DNA from: CAVQCJ01 sp963711005
GTDB taxonomy: Bacteria > Actinomycetota > Actinomycetes > Prado026
Assembly (NCBI GenBank): GCA_963711005.1
Contig: CAVQCJ010000004.1
Span: 645,725 to 709,724, forward strand
Direction of reading: 5' to 3'
DNA length: 64,000 bases
Every line of letters begins with the position of its first letter. The first letter of the stretch is position 1. Positions 9,267 through 17,608 of this stretch are shown in pieces. Below the pieces are notes generated by a model. That model ran no database searches, was not told the DNA's origin, and worked only from the letters and a program-made list of their open reading frames with translations. The translations under genes were made by a program, and so were the position numbers.

Positions 9267-9929
9267 CAGCTCGGCGACGTGCTGCTCGGTGACGATGTTC
9301 TCCCGCGCGATGAAGCTCACCGCGACGGTGCGCTCGCCCTCGGAGCGGATGCAGACGGTGCTCCCGAGGGCGACACTGCTCGCGCACGTGCTGGACCCGA
9401 CCTGGTGCTCCGGCTGGATCTGGTGACGCTTGCCGAAGACGTCCAGGTCGGACACCGTGGGCCGGCCCTTGGCGACCAGGGCCTGGATGATGTGACCCTC
9501 TACCGGGTCGCCGTAGTCCTGGATCTCGATGTGCAGGCCGGGGTTCAGCTGCTGCAGCGCCTTCTGGAGCTCGTCGACGTGGGTGTGCAGGGCCGAGTTC
9601 TGGGTGGGGTCGAGGCTGTCCAGGCTCTCCGGGAAGCTCACCGGTCGGGCCAGCGAGAACGCGTGCCAACCCGCCCTGGCACCGGTCACCGCGCCGAGGA
9701 CCAGCACAACGACGACAGCGAACCTCACCGGCGCCGAGGAGATCAGCCTGCGGCGGGAGCGCCGCCGTCGCGTGCCGTCGGTCGCGCGGGGTGCAGCCCG
9801 GTCACCGGGACCGATCGTCCCGAACGGGCTCGTGGAGCCCGTGGATGCCGACTGGGGAGTGGTCCGCGGGGCGGACGGCGCGGCGGAGAAGTAGTCGAAG
9901 CCGGGTCCGCCGTCGGTCGGGCCAGCCAT
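9240..9929 (-). CDS. Membrane-anchored protein with extracellular domain, unknown function
   Basis: A 229-residue protein with a Pro/Ser/Thr-rich N-terminal cytoplasmic part (about 1-65), an Arg-rich stop (RRRRSRRRL), one transmembrane helix (about residues 69-88, FAVVVVLVLGAVTGARAG) and an extracytoplasmic domain of about 140 residues holding two Cys (SSTCASSVALGSTVC). The ATG at 9929 has a GGGGGACG site and is preferred over the longer frame from 10220. No family was recognised. Its promoter region is shared with the divergent formylglycine-generating enzyme gene. Confidence 0.65.
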   Translation of the reverse strand: MAGPTDGGPGFDYFSAAPSAPRTTPQSASTGSTSPFGTIGPGDRAAPRATDGTRRRRSRRRLISSAPVRFAVVVVLVLGAVTGARAGWHAFSLARPVSFPESLDSLDPTQNSALHTHVDELQKALQQLNPGLHIEIQDYGDPVEGHIIQALVAKGRPTVSDLDVFGKRHQIQPEHQVGSSTCASSVALGSTVCIRSEGERTVAVSFIARENIVTEQHVAELVDQVWASA

Positions 9930-10161
9930 CGAACGTCCCCCGGGTCCCGCGCGGCTCGCGTCCGGTGCGAGCGTCACCTGCGAGATCGACTCGACAGGTC
10001 GCCGCCTTGAGCGCCCCCGGACCCAGGCGGTCAGGCACCTTCCGTTGACACGCTGGGCGCGCCATGGTGATGTCCGCGGTTCATGGCGCCCCCGGCGCCG
10101 GTCGTCGATCTGGGAGGTTCCGCGGAATGCAACCCTGGGCGGCCCTGGCCGGAGCGCTCGG

Positions 10162-11055
10162 TTGAGCGTCACGGCGGCGATGGTGCGGGTGCCGGGCGGG
10201 TGGTTCCGGATGGGTTCCATGGACTTCTACCCGGAGGAGCAGCCGGTCCGCGAGGTCGAGGTCGCCGACCTGTGGGTCGACGAGCACCCGGTGACCAACG
10301 CGGAGTTCCGCCGCTTCGTGAAGGCGACCGGCTGGGTCACGGTGGCCGAACGGGCGCCGGACGCGGCGGACTTCCCGGACGCGGACCCGGACCTGGTCGT
10401 CGCCGGCTCGCAGGTGTTCACCGCTACCGGGGGGCCGGTGCCGCTGGACGACTGGCGCCGATGGTGGCGCTGGCAACCGGGGGCCGACTGGCGCCATCCG
10501 GAAGGACCGGACTCGACCTTGCACGGCCTGGACCGGCACCCGGTCGTCCACCTCGGCTGGGAAGACGCCCTCGCGTACGCGGCCTGGGCCGGGAAGCGGC
10601 TGCCGAGCGAGGCCGAGTGGGAGCACGCCGCCCGCGGCGGGCTGGACGGCGCCACCTACCCGTGGGGGGAGGAGTTCGCGCCGCACGGACGGGTCCGGGC
10701 CAACACCTGGCAGGGCGCCTTCCCCTACCAGCGGCTGACGATGTTCGACGGCGCCGGGACGTCGCCGGTGAAGACCTTCCAGCCCAACGGGTACGGGCTG
10801 TTCGACGTCGCCGGCAACGTCTGGGAGTGGACCGCGTCGGACTGGACCGACGACCACGCCGCGGTCGTGGACCCGGCCCCCACGCGCTCCTGCTGTCCCG
10901 AGCCGGTCACCGAGACCGACCGCAGGGTCATCAAAGGCGGCTCGCACCTGTGCGCTCCGACCTACTGCCACCGCTACCGGCCGGCCGCCCGGCAGGGCCA
11001 CGGCATCCGCAGCTCCACCAACCACCTCGGCCTGCGCTGCGTACGGGATGCGTAG
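10162..11055 (+). CDS. Formylglycine-generating enzyme (SUMF1 family)
   Basis: A copper-dependent oxidase of the FGE-sulfatase family that converts a Cys in the CxPxR motif of type I sulfatases to formylglycine. The family signatures appear in order: VPGGWFRMGS, HPVTNAEFRRF, VVHLGWEDALAYAAWAGKR, LPSEAEWEHAARGG, GYGLFDVAGNVWEWT and the active-site SHLCAPTYCHRYRPAAR. Both catalytic cysteines are present in the C-x4-C spacing (C264 and C269 counting from the TTG at 10162), as in bacterial FGE. The start is either TTG 10162 or ATG 10180, since sequence upstream is not protein-like. No sulfatase gene is in the window, so its client must lie elsewhere. Confidence 0.9.
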   Translation: MSVTAAMVRVPGGWFRMGSMDFYPEEQPVREVEVADLWVDEHPVTNAEFRRFVKATGWVTVAERAPDAADFPDADPDLVVAGSQVFTATGGPVPLDDWRRWWRWQPGADWRHPEGPDSTLHGLDRHPVVHLGWEDALAYAAWAGKRLPSEAEWEHAARGGLDGATYPWGEEFAPHGRVRANTWQGAFPYQRLTMFDGAGTSPVKTFQPNGYGLFDVAGNVWEWTASDWTDDHAAVVDPAPTRSCCPEPVTETDRRVIKGGSHLCAPTYCHRYRPAARQGHGIRSSTNHLGLRCVRDA

Positions 11056-11167
11056 CCGCTGCACGCATAGCGACGCCCAGAGCCTCGATTGACGCAGAAT
11101 CGGGGGAACCCCACCCCGCCCGTGCGCGTGTGTGATGCGAGGCGGGGCGACGAGGGGCGGTGACCTG

Positions 11168-11680
11168 GTGGAGGACAGGCCCTCGTTCGACGAGTTCTAC
11201 CTGGTCACCTCGGGCCGGCTGCTCGGTCAGCTCACCGCGATGACCGCGGACCGCGAGCAGGCTGAGGACGTGCTCCAGGAGGCCTTCGCCAAGGCGTGGG
11301 TCCGGTGGGCCCGGGTGTCCCGGCTGGACAGCCCGGAGGCGTGGGTGCGGACGGTCGCCTGGCGGGCCGCGGCCAGCCGTTTCCGCCGCCGTCGCGTGGC
11401 GCTGTCGGCGCAACCTTTGATCGCCCGCGCCGAGTCGGTCGAGGACCCCGATGTCGCGACCGCGCTCGCGGTGCGCGCGGCCCTTGCGCGGATCCCCGCC
11501 GAGCAGCGGCGAGCGCTCGTCCTGCACGAGCTGACCGGGCTGTCCGTCCAGGAGATCGCCCGCGAGACCGGCGTCGCGGTCGGGACTGTCAAGAGCCGGC
11601 TGTCCCGCGGCCGGTCCGCGTTGAGCGAGCTGCTCGGCGTACGAGACGAGGAAGGGGTGCATCGTGGACCCGGTTCGTGA
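11168..11680 (+). CDS. ECF-type RNA polymerase sigma factor
   Basis: A 170-residue extracytoplasmic-function sigma factor. Region 2 (FDEFYLVTSGRLLGQLTAMT, AEDVLQEAFAKAWVRW) and region 4 (LTGLSVQEIARETGVAVGTV, KSRLSRGRSAL) are clear. GTG 11168 was chosen because of the GAGGGGCGG site upstream; ATG 11135 has no such site. The next gene starts 17 bases before this stop, so the two are translationally coupled, as for ECF sigma/regulator pairs. A GGAACC sequence at 11105-11110 resembles an ECF -35 element and could be an autoregulated promoter, although no convincing -10 was found. Confidence 0.88.
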   Translation: MEDRPSFDEFYLVTSGRLLGQLTAMTADREQAEDVLQEAFAKAWVRWARVSRLDSPEAWVRTVAWRAAASRFRRRRVALSAQPLIARAESVEDPDVATALAVRAALARIPAEQRRALVLHELTGLSVQEIARETGVAVGTVKSRLSRGRSALSELLGVRDEEGVHRGPGS

Positions 11681-13229
11681 CGCCCTGACGCTTGTCGCCG
11701 CCGACGTCGACCGTTCCCGGCTGGGCGCTCCCGCGGACATCCGGGCCAGGGGCGACCGGATCCGGCGGCGCCGCCGGGCCGTCGCGGCCGAGGTCGGCGC
11801 CCTGGCCATGGCGGTGGCCGTCGTCGCGGTTCTGGTCGGGCACGGGATCCCGCACGCTGCGCCGCGACCGCTGCAGACTCCGCGGCCCACCCCGAACCCG
11901 GCCCAGGTCCAGGTGGTCCGCGGCGCATGCGGGCACGGCGTCGGATGTGCGACCGGAACGGGACCGTTCCGGGTCGTGCTCGACGCCGGGCACGGCGGCG
12001 ACCAGCTCTCGCTCGACCTGCCGCTGCCGCCGGGATGGTCATTGTGGGAGATGTCCGACAGCGGAGTCCGGGCGGGTGCGCCGGACGGCACGGCCGGAGT
12101 GTCGGCGATGTGGCCGGTACGGCGGGCGCCGGGGGCTGCCGACGCCCGCGCGATGGCCGAGAGCCTCGCCCGGCTGCCCGGTGCGACAGTCGCGGCGCAG
12201 CCGGTCGACGTCGGCGGTAAGCCCGGTTGGCGAGTCGTGTTCGCCCGGGTCCCGTCCGGCTCCACACACTGCGCAGACCCCCGGTTCGGGCTGTACGAGG
12301 ACGAACGGACCAACCCCTTCGGACCGGTGGGCGGGCTCGGCTGCGCGTCGCTGTTCCAGCTCGGGCTCCCCACCGCGTCCGCCTCGACGGTGACCCGGAT
12401 CGGGCTCAGCGGATGGGGCCAGGTCGAGATCACGCTCGTCGACGTCCGCGACGTCCCGACGCGGGGCGCTCGCTCGGTGCTGTCGCTGTGGCGGTGGGGT
12501 CCCGTGCTGAGCCCGGACGGGCCGGGGCCGGCGCTGCTGGCCGGGGTGCGGATCGGTGCCTACGCCGACCCGTACTGCGGGGCGGACGTCGGAGTCTGCT
12601 CCGTCCCGAACGGCTCGTACGTCGCGCCCGGCGACCCGGTCGTGACCAGCACCGGGATCCACTCCTGGGACAGCCAGGTCGGCCTGCGGGTCCCGGCGGG
12701 GTGGGGCGTCGGCGGCGACGACGGGCGCGGTGACGTGCACTTGGTCGACCCGGCCAGCTATGCCGGGGCCGTGATCGTCTGGGAACCACAGCTGCCCGGG
12801 CAACCGCCCACGGTGCTCCACGACGCCAGGGCCTGGGCCGTGGCCACCGCGGGGCGACCCGGCGTGGCGTCGAGAACGCCGGTACGGGTCCAGGTCGCCG
12901 GGCGCACCGCATGGCGGGTCGACGTCTCGGCGAACAGGTCGGCGGTCCCCTTCCGCCAGAGCGACCCCCCGTACGTGGACAGTGGCTGCAGCGGCGACCC
13001 TCTGTACTTCGCGGTCGCCCTCGCGTGCTGGCCCGCGGCGGCCGCAACCCACGGCGGCGAGTACGTGGAGATCAACGAGTCGGCGCGGTTGTGGTTCGTC
13101 CAGGTGGACCCGAACCGGGTGCTGCTGGTCGAGGTGTGGGCGAACCGTCTGCACCGTGCGCAGCCGTCCGGCCTGCCGGCGGCACTGGCGGCGACGACGT
13201 CGATGATCGGCAGCCTCTCGATCCGGTGA
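11664..13229 (+). CDS. Single-pass membrane protein, likely partner of the ECF sigma factor
   Basis: A 521-residue protein with a short cytoplasmic N-terminus of about 37 residues ending in RIRRRRRAV, one transmembrane helix (about 39-58) and a large extracytoplasmic domain of about 460 residues. The outer part contains about ten Cys, including CGADVGVC and DSGCSGDPLYFAVALACW, and appears to contain two related halves. It overlaps the sigma gene, which suggests a membrane-tethered regulator. There is no zinc-anti-sigma HxxxCxxC motif and no kinase-like domain, so the anti-sigma role is an inference from position only. The GTG start lies inside the sigma gene's 3' end. Confidence 0.7.
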   Translation: MDPVRDALTLVAADVDRSRLGAPADIRARGDRIRRRRRAVAAEVGALAMAVAVVAVLVGHGIPHAAPRPLQTPRPTPNPAQVQVVRGACGHGVGCATGTGPFRVVLDAGHGGDQLSLDLPLPPGWSLWEMSDSGVRAGAPDGTAGVSAMWPVRRAPGAADARAMAESLARLPGATVAAQPVDVGGKPGWRVVFARVPSGSTHCADPRFGLYEDERTNPFGPVGGLGCASLFQLGLPTASASTVTRIGLSGWGQVEITLVDVRDVPTRGARSVLSLWRWGPVLSPDGPGPALLAGVRIGAYADPYCGADVGVCSVPNGSYVAPGDPVVTSTGIHSWDSQVGLRVPAGWGVGGDDGRGDVHLVDPASYAGAVIVWEPQLPGQPPTVLHDARAWAVATAGRPGVASRTPVRVQVAGRTAWRVDVSANRSAVPFRQSDPPYVDSGCSGDPLYFAVALACWPAAAATHGGEYVEINESARLWFVQVDPNRVLLVEVWANRLHRAQPSGLPAALAATTSMIGSLSIR

Positions 13230-13346
13230 TCGCGCCAAGATAGGGAACGGGCGCCCGAATCTGGGTAGTCGCCCCCGATCCGGGGGTCAGCGCGGCGTCC
13301 GTACGGTCGCAGGGTCCTGAAGTTCCAGCGACCCGAGGAGACCGCG

Positions 13347-13598
13347 GTGCCCCTTTTCATGGATGTCCACAGCCTCGACGGCGGTGTGGCCGTCAGCGAT
13401 GTCGCCAAGGCGCACATGGCCGACCTGCAGACCCAGGCCAAGTACGACGTGCGCTACCTGCGCTACTGGGTGAACGAGGACCAGGGGAAGGTCTTCTGCC
13501 TGGTCGAGGCGCCGTCGGCCGATGCCGCCTCGACCGTGCACCGGGAGGCGCACGGTCTGGTCGCGGACAACGTGTTCGAAGTCCAGGAAGGAACCTGA
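13347..13598 (+). CDS. DUF4242 / SCO4226-like nickel-binding protein
   Basis: An 83-residue protein with the DUF4242 pattern: MDVHSLDGGV, ADVAKAHMADLQ-like helix, then VFCLVEAPSADAASTVHREAHG. The Streptomyces SCO4226 family folds as a ferredoxin-like dimer reported to bind nickel, and His residues in the MDVH and HREAHG motifs are present. GTG 13347 follows CGAGGAGACC, a good ribosome site. The stop is 3 bases from the next start, so the two genes form an operon with a secreted protein. The family assignment rests on motif memory; the biological role is unknown. Confidence 0.75.
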   Translation: MPLFMDVHSLDGGVAVSDVAKAHMADLQTQAKYDVRYLRYWVNEDQGKVFCLVEAPSADAASTVHREAHGLVADNVFEVQEGT

Positions 13599-13601
13599 GC
13601 G

Positions 13602-14147
13602 ATGGTCATCAGACGGATAGTGGGATCGGCAGCTGCAGCGCTGCTGCTCGTCGCGGCCACGGCCGGCTTCGCGTCGGCGCACCAGTCCACGGCGGCCCCG
13701 AACGACGGGCTGTCGAAGCTGCGTGCGGCCACCGACAAGTACCACAGCATCGCCACCGCCGAGCAGAACGGCTACGGGTTGCTGACCGACAAGGACGGTA
13801 TCGCGTGCATCGACATGCCCGGCATGGGCGGCATGGGCGTGCACTGGGCCAACGGGACGCTCGTCGGTGACCCGGCCATCGTGCCGAACAAGCCCGAGGC
13901 CCTGGTCTACGCTCCTGGCCCGGACGGCACGCTGCAGCTCGCGGCCCTGGAGTACGTGGTGCTCAAGAGCGCCTGGGACGCCACGCACAGCTCGCCGCCG
14001 CACTTCTTCGGCCACACGTTCAACTTCACCGACGCGCCGAACAGGTTCAACCTGCCGCCGTACTACTCGCTCCACGTCTGGGTCTGGAAGCACAACTCCG
14101 CCGGGACGTTCGAGATGTGGAACCCGGCGGTGCACTGCCCCAGCTGA
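13602..14147 (+). CDS. Secreted protein, unknown function
   Basis: A 181-residue protein with a Sec signal peptide (IVGSAAAALLLVAATAGFASA, cleavage near residue 27). The mature part contains TDKYHSIATAEQNGYG, a Met/Gly-rich CIDMPGMGGMGVHWANG, aromatic residues and the C-terminal LHVWVWKHNSAGTFEMWNP. The His/Met/aromatic-rich composition could suit metal or ligand binding, but this is not established. Two Cys (near residues 68 and 179) might pair. It follows the DUF4242 gene by 3 bases and is closed by a strong terminator hairpin, so the two genes probably form one transcript. Confidence 0.7.
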   Translation: MVIRRIVGSAAAALLLVAATAGFASAHQSTAAPNDGLSKLRAATDKYHSIATAEQNGYGLLTDKDGIACIDMPGMGGMGVHWANGTLVGDPAIVPNKPEALVYAPGPDGTLQLAALEYVVLKSAWDATHSSPPHFFGHTFNFTDAPNRFNLPPYYSLHVWVWKHNSAGTFEMWNPAVHCPS

Positions 14148-14170
14148 CCCTTCGCACCGTCCGAACCTGG

Positions 14171-14214
14171 CGCGAGGTTCGCGGGCCCTCCTCAGGGGAC
14201 CCGCGGACCTCGCG
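14171..14214 (+). terminator. Strong hairpin terminator
   Basis: A 15-base arm at 14171-14185 (CGCGAGGTTCGCGGG) pairs with 14200-14214 with a single G-T wobble, around a 14-base loop. It lies 24 bases after the secreted-protein stop and 64 bases before the amidase start. This would end the DUF4242/secreted-protein transcript. There is no T-run. Confidence 0.75.
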
Positions 14215-14277
14215 CTCGCGGGCTGCCTGGTAGACAGTGACCCGCGGGTGGACGGCTCGGACCGAGGGAGGACCGCG

Positions 14278-15723
14278 GTGGCGGTGCAGGACACGTCGAC
14301 GGTCGACGCCACCGCCGACGACGCCCTCGGCTCCGACGACATGACCGACCTGTTGCGGCGCCTCGCGGGCCGCGAGGTCTCGCCGGTCGAGCTCCGGGCC
14401 GCCGCGGTGGCCCGGGCCAGGTCGGCGGACGAGCGGCTGAACGCCGTGACGTCCTGGGTGGACGAGCCATCAGCGGCCGACCCGGCCGATGCGGCCGACG
14501 CGGACGCACCGCTCGCCGCGATCCCGACGCTGCTCAAGGACAACGAGGACCTCGCCGGCTACCCGACGACGCACGGGTCGTGGGCGCCGGCCGACCGTCC
14601 GGCGGCCGAGTCCTCGCCGTGGGTGGCGCAGTACCTGCGGCTGGGCGTGGTCCCGGTCGCGAAGACCACGCTGCCCGAGTTCGGGCTGACCGCGAGCACC
14701 GAGTCGGGCCGGTTCGGCGCCACCCGGAACCCGTGGGACACCGACCGTTCGGCCGGTGGTTCGAGCGGCGGCTCGGCGGCGCTGGTGGCGGCCGGGGTGG
14801 TGCCGATCGCGCACGCGAACGACGGCGGCGGATCGATCCGGATCCCCGCCGCCTGCTGTGGTCTCGTCGGGCTCAAGCCGAGCCGTGGCCGCCTGCTCGA
14901 CCGCCCCGAGCTGGCTTCGTTGCCGGTGCAGATCGCGACGCAGGGCGTGCTGACGCGCAGCGTCCGGGACACCGCGCTGTACTACGCCGAAGCGGAGCGG
15001 CTGTACCGCAACCCGCTGCTGCCGCCGGTCGGGCACGTCCGGGGCCCGGACCCGAGGCGGCTGCGGGTCGGGGTGGTGCTGGCCGGGATCCGCGGGCTGC
15101 CGGTCGCCGCCGAGACCGAGGCGGCCGTGCGCGCGGCCGGGCAGCTGTGCGCGGACCTCGGGCACCACGTGGAGGAGACCGCACCGCCGGTCGGGGACGA
15201 CTTCGGGCCGGACTTCCTGCGCTACTGGGCCTTCCTCGCGTTCACCCTGAAGAACGCGGGCGGGTTCGTGTTCGGGCCCGGCTTCGACGGCGCCCGCACC
15301 GAGGACTTCACCCAGGGGCTGAGCGGGCTGCTACGCAGCCAGGTCCGGCGGCTGCCCGGTTCGCTGCGACGGCTGCGCCGGCTGGCGCGCGAGCACGAGT
15401 CCTTGTTCCCGGGCTACGACGTCCTCGTCTCGCCGGTGCTCGGGCACCGACCACCGCAGATCGGGTACCTCGGTCCGGACGTCGACTTCCGCACCCATCT
15501 CGTCCGGCTGCTGCGGTACAGCTCGTTCACGCCGCTGCAGAACGTCTCCGGGTCACCCGGGATGTCACTGCCGCTGGGACGGACGGCCGAGGGTCTGCCG
15601 ATCGGGGTGCACCTGGCGGCGCGGTTCGGTCTGGACCGCGTGCTGCTTGCGCTGGCGTACGAGCTGGAGGAGGCGGCGCCGTGGCCGGTGCGTCCGGCCC
15701 TCGCGCGGCGTGCCGCGGGGTGA
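14278..15723 (+). CDS. Amidase signature (AS) family amidase
   Basis: A 481-residue amidase that hydrolyses C-N amide bonds with a Ser-cisSer-Lys triad. The catalytic Lys is in TLLKDNEDLAG (Lys87), the cis-Ser is in AGGSSGGSAALV (Ser162/163) and the nucleophile is in GGGSIRIPA (Ser186). The GTG start has GGGAGG upstream and follows the terminator; the open frame continuing upstream overlaps the previous gene and is not protein-like. Length is normal for the family. There are no gatB/gatC neighbours, so it is unlikely to be the tRNA amidotransferase subunit. Substrate is unknown. Confidence 0.9.
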   Translation: MAVQDTSTVDATADDALGSDDMTDLLRRLAGREVSPVELRAAAVARARSADERLNAVTSWVDEPSAADPADAADADAPLAAIPTLLKDNEDLAGYPTTHGSWAPADRPAAESSPWVAQYLRLGVVPVAKTTLPEFGLTASTESGRFGATRNPWDTDRSAGGSSGGSAALVAAGVVPIAHANDGGGSIRIPAACCGLVGLKPSRGRLLDRPELASLPVQIATQGVLTRSVRDTALYYAEAERLYRNPLLPPVGHVRGPDPRRLRVGVVLAGIRGLPVAAETEAAVRAAGQLCADLGHHVEETAPPVGDDFGPDFLRYWAFLAFTLKNAGGFVFGPGFDGARTEDFTQGLSGLLRSQVRRLPGSLRRLRRLAREHESLFPGYDVLVSPVLGHRPPQIGYLGPDVDFRTHLVRLLRYSSFTPLQNVSGSPGMSLPLGRTAEGLPIGVHLAARFGLDRVLLALAYELEEAAPWPVRPALARRAAG

Positions 15724-15755
15724 CCTCCACCTGATCCGCCCCCGCGACCGCCAGG

Positions 15756-16643
15756 ATGGACAGCATGTCCGAGGCCGCAGCGAAGTCCGGTCCGGCTGCA
15801 CAGTCGGGTCCCCGTCCGGAACGAGGCGCGCCCAAGAGCCCGCAGGACGCTGCCGCGCTCGTCGTCTACGAGCGCAGGATGCGGGTGCCGATCGTCCTGT
15901 CGGCGATCCTGCCGCTGATCCTGGTCCCGCAGCAGGGGCACTGGGTGGCCGTGGCCGTCGGCATCCTGTCCTGGGTCGTCTTCCTGGTGGACTTCATCGT
16001 CCACCGGCACCGGCTCGTGCACTACGCGGGGACCGGGCTCGGCCGGTTCGACCTCGCGGTGGTGGTGCTGACCGCGCCGTGGTTCCTGCTCCCGGGAGCC
16101 CAGCAGGGCAGCTTCGTCGTGCTGCTGCGGCTGGCCCGGCTCGCCCGGCTGGTGATCGCCAGCGGTGGCGCGCGGCGGTTGTTCGAACGGCTGGGACGGG
16201 TCGCGCTCGTCGCCGCCGGCGTGGTGCTGGTCGGCTCGGCCGTCGCGTACTACGCCGAGCACCCGACCAACCCGGGCTTCGCCAGCTACGGCGACGCAGT
16301 CTGGTGGGGCATCGTCACGCTGACCACGGTCGGGTACGGCGACATCGTCCCGAAGACCACGACCGGACGCTGGGCCGCGGTGGTCATCATGGTCACCGGC
16401 GTGTCGGTACTCGGTCTGCTCGCCGGTTCGCTGGCCAGCTTCTTCCGGCTGGATCCGTCGACGGGGAATGGCAAGTCCGCCGGCGCGGCCGAGCCCGGCG
16501 TCGAGCCGCCCCCTGACGCATCGGCCCCTGACGCGCCGGGACTCGACGCGCTGATGTTCGAGGTGACCCAGCTCCGGGCCCAGGTGGCCCTGCTCGTCGA
16601 GCGCCTCCCGGGTGGCTCGGACGGGGACGGCGGGCAACCGTAG
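15756..16643 (+). CDS. Voltage-gated-type potassium channel protein
   Basis: A 295-residue cytoplasmic-membrane ion channel. Hydrophobic segments at about residues 47-75 and 100-120 resemble S1-S4-like helices, with an Arg-spaced segment (LLRLARLARLVIASGGARRL) similar to S4. Near residues 192-197 is the K+ selectivity filter TVGYGD, within TLTTVGYGDIVPKTTTGR. The C-terminal 70 residues are Pro/Ala-rich and then helical (LMFEVTQLRAQVALLVERL), a possible coiled coil for tetramer assembly. The start is ATG 15756 or ATG 15765. It stands alone between the amidase and the LLM oxidoreductase. Confidence 0.9.
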   Translation: MDSMSEAAAKSGPAAQSGPRPERGAPKSPQDAAALVVYERRMRVPIVLSAILPLILVPQQGHWVAVAVGILSWVVFLVDFIVHRHRLVHYAGTGLGRFDLAVVVLTAPWFLLPGAQQGSFVVLLRLARLARLVIASGGARRLFERLGRVALVAAGVVLVGSAVAYYAEHPTNPGFASYGDAVWWGIVTLTTVGYGDIVPKTTTGRWAAVVIMVTGVSVLGLLAGSLASFFRLDPSTGNGKSAGAAEPGVEPPPDASAPDAPGLDALMFEVTQLRAQVALLVERLPGGSDGDGGQP

Positions 16644-16653
16644 GCTGAGCGGC

Positions 16654-17547
16654 ATGCGGATCGGCGTGCACGTCGTGAGCTTCAGCTTCCCCGGTGGTGC
16701 CGAGTCGATCGGGCCGACGCTGTCCGCCGTGGGTGCGGCCGCCGAGGCCGCCGGCGTCGACAACCTCTCGGTCATGGACCACTACTTCCAGCTCCCCGGG
16801 TTCGGCGCCGACCCGGGCGACCCGATGCTCGAGGGCTACACCACGCTGGGCTACCTGGCCGCGCGCACGAGCACCATCGAGCTGCAGCTGCTGGTCACCG
16901 GGGTCACCTACCGGCACCCGGGGCTGCTCGCCAAGATCGTGACCACCCTGGACGTGCTGTCCGGTGGCCGGGCCGCGCTCGGGATCGGCGCGGCCTGGTA
17001 CGAGCGCGAGCACCTGGCTCTGGGCGTGCGGTTCCCGCCGGTGGCGGAGCGGTTCGAGCGGCTCGAGGAGACGCTGCGCATCGTGCACCAGATGTGGAGC
17101 GACGACGACGGACCGTTCGACGGTGCGCACTACCGGCTGGCCGAGACGCTGTGCTCGCCGCGACCGCTGCGACGGCCGCACCCGCCGGTCATGATCGGCG
17201 GCGGCGGGGAGCGGAAGACGCTGCGCCTGGTGGCGAAGTATGCCGACGCCTGCAACCTGTTCGCCGGACCGCAGCAGGGTCCGGCCGCTCTCGCGGCGAA
17301 GCTCGCGGTGCTGCGCGAGCACTGCGACCGGGAGGGCACGGACTACGACCGCATCCGCAAGACCATCACGTACGCAGGCGGGCTCGACCCGACCTCCGCC
17401 GAGGCCGGAGCCGCGTTCGTGGCCGAGATGCGGGAGTACGCCGGGCTGGGGGTGGCGGAGGTCCACGTGATGCCGTACGGCGCCGACCCGGTGCAGTACG
17501 TCGACGGGCTGGGCCGCACCGTCGTGCCTGCGCTCCGTTCGGTCTGA
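16654..17547 (+). CDS. F420-dependent LLM-class oxidoreductase
   Basis: A 297-residue luciferase-like (TIM barrel) flavin/F420 oxidoreductase. Visible signatures are DNLSVMDHYFQLPGFG near residue 40, LLVTGVTYRHPGLLAKIVTTLD near 85, SGGRAALGIGAAWYEREH near 108 and PHPPVMIGGGGERKTLRLVAKYADACN near 180. The subgroup that begins with a MRIGV-type strand and reads TTLD followed by LSGGR usually uses F420. ATG 16654 overlaps the end of the channel frame slightly less than the upstream frame start and matches family length. Substrate is unknown. Confidence 0.88.
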   Translation: MRIGVHVVSFSFPGGAESIGPTLSAVGAAAEAAGVDNLSVMDHYFQLPGFGADPGDPMLEGYTTLGYLAARTSTIELQLLVTGVTYRHPGLLAKIVTTLDVLSGGRAALGIGAAWYEREHLALGVRFPPVAERFERLEETLRIVHQMWSDDDGPFDGAHYRLAETLCSPRPLRRPHPPVMIGGGGERKTLRLVAKYADACNLFAGPQQGPAALAAKLAVLREHCDREGTDYDRIRKTITYAGGLDPTSAEAGAAFVAEMREYAGLGVAEVHVMPYGADPVQYVDGLGRTVVPALRSV

Positions 17548-17608
17548 CCGTCGGCGTCCGGTCCGACCGCCGGCGACACCGAAGACACTGGGGCTGTGAG
17601 GGAGGGAC

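Noticed and set aside
7120..9669. Long antisense open frame over the secreted propeller gene
   Set aside because: It is Arg/Gly/Ala-rich without domain motifs and mirrors the codon bias of the + strand gene with its signal peptide.
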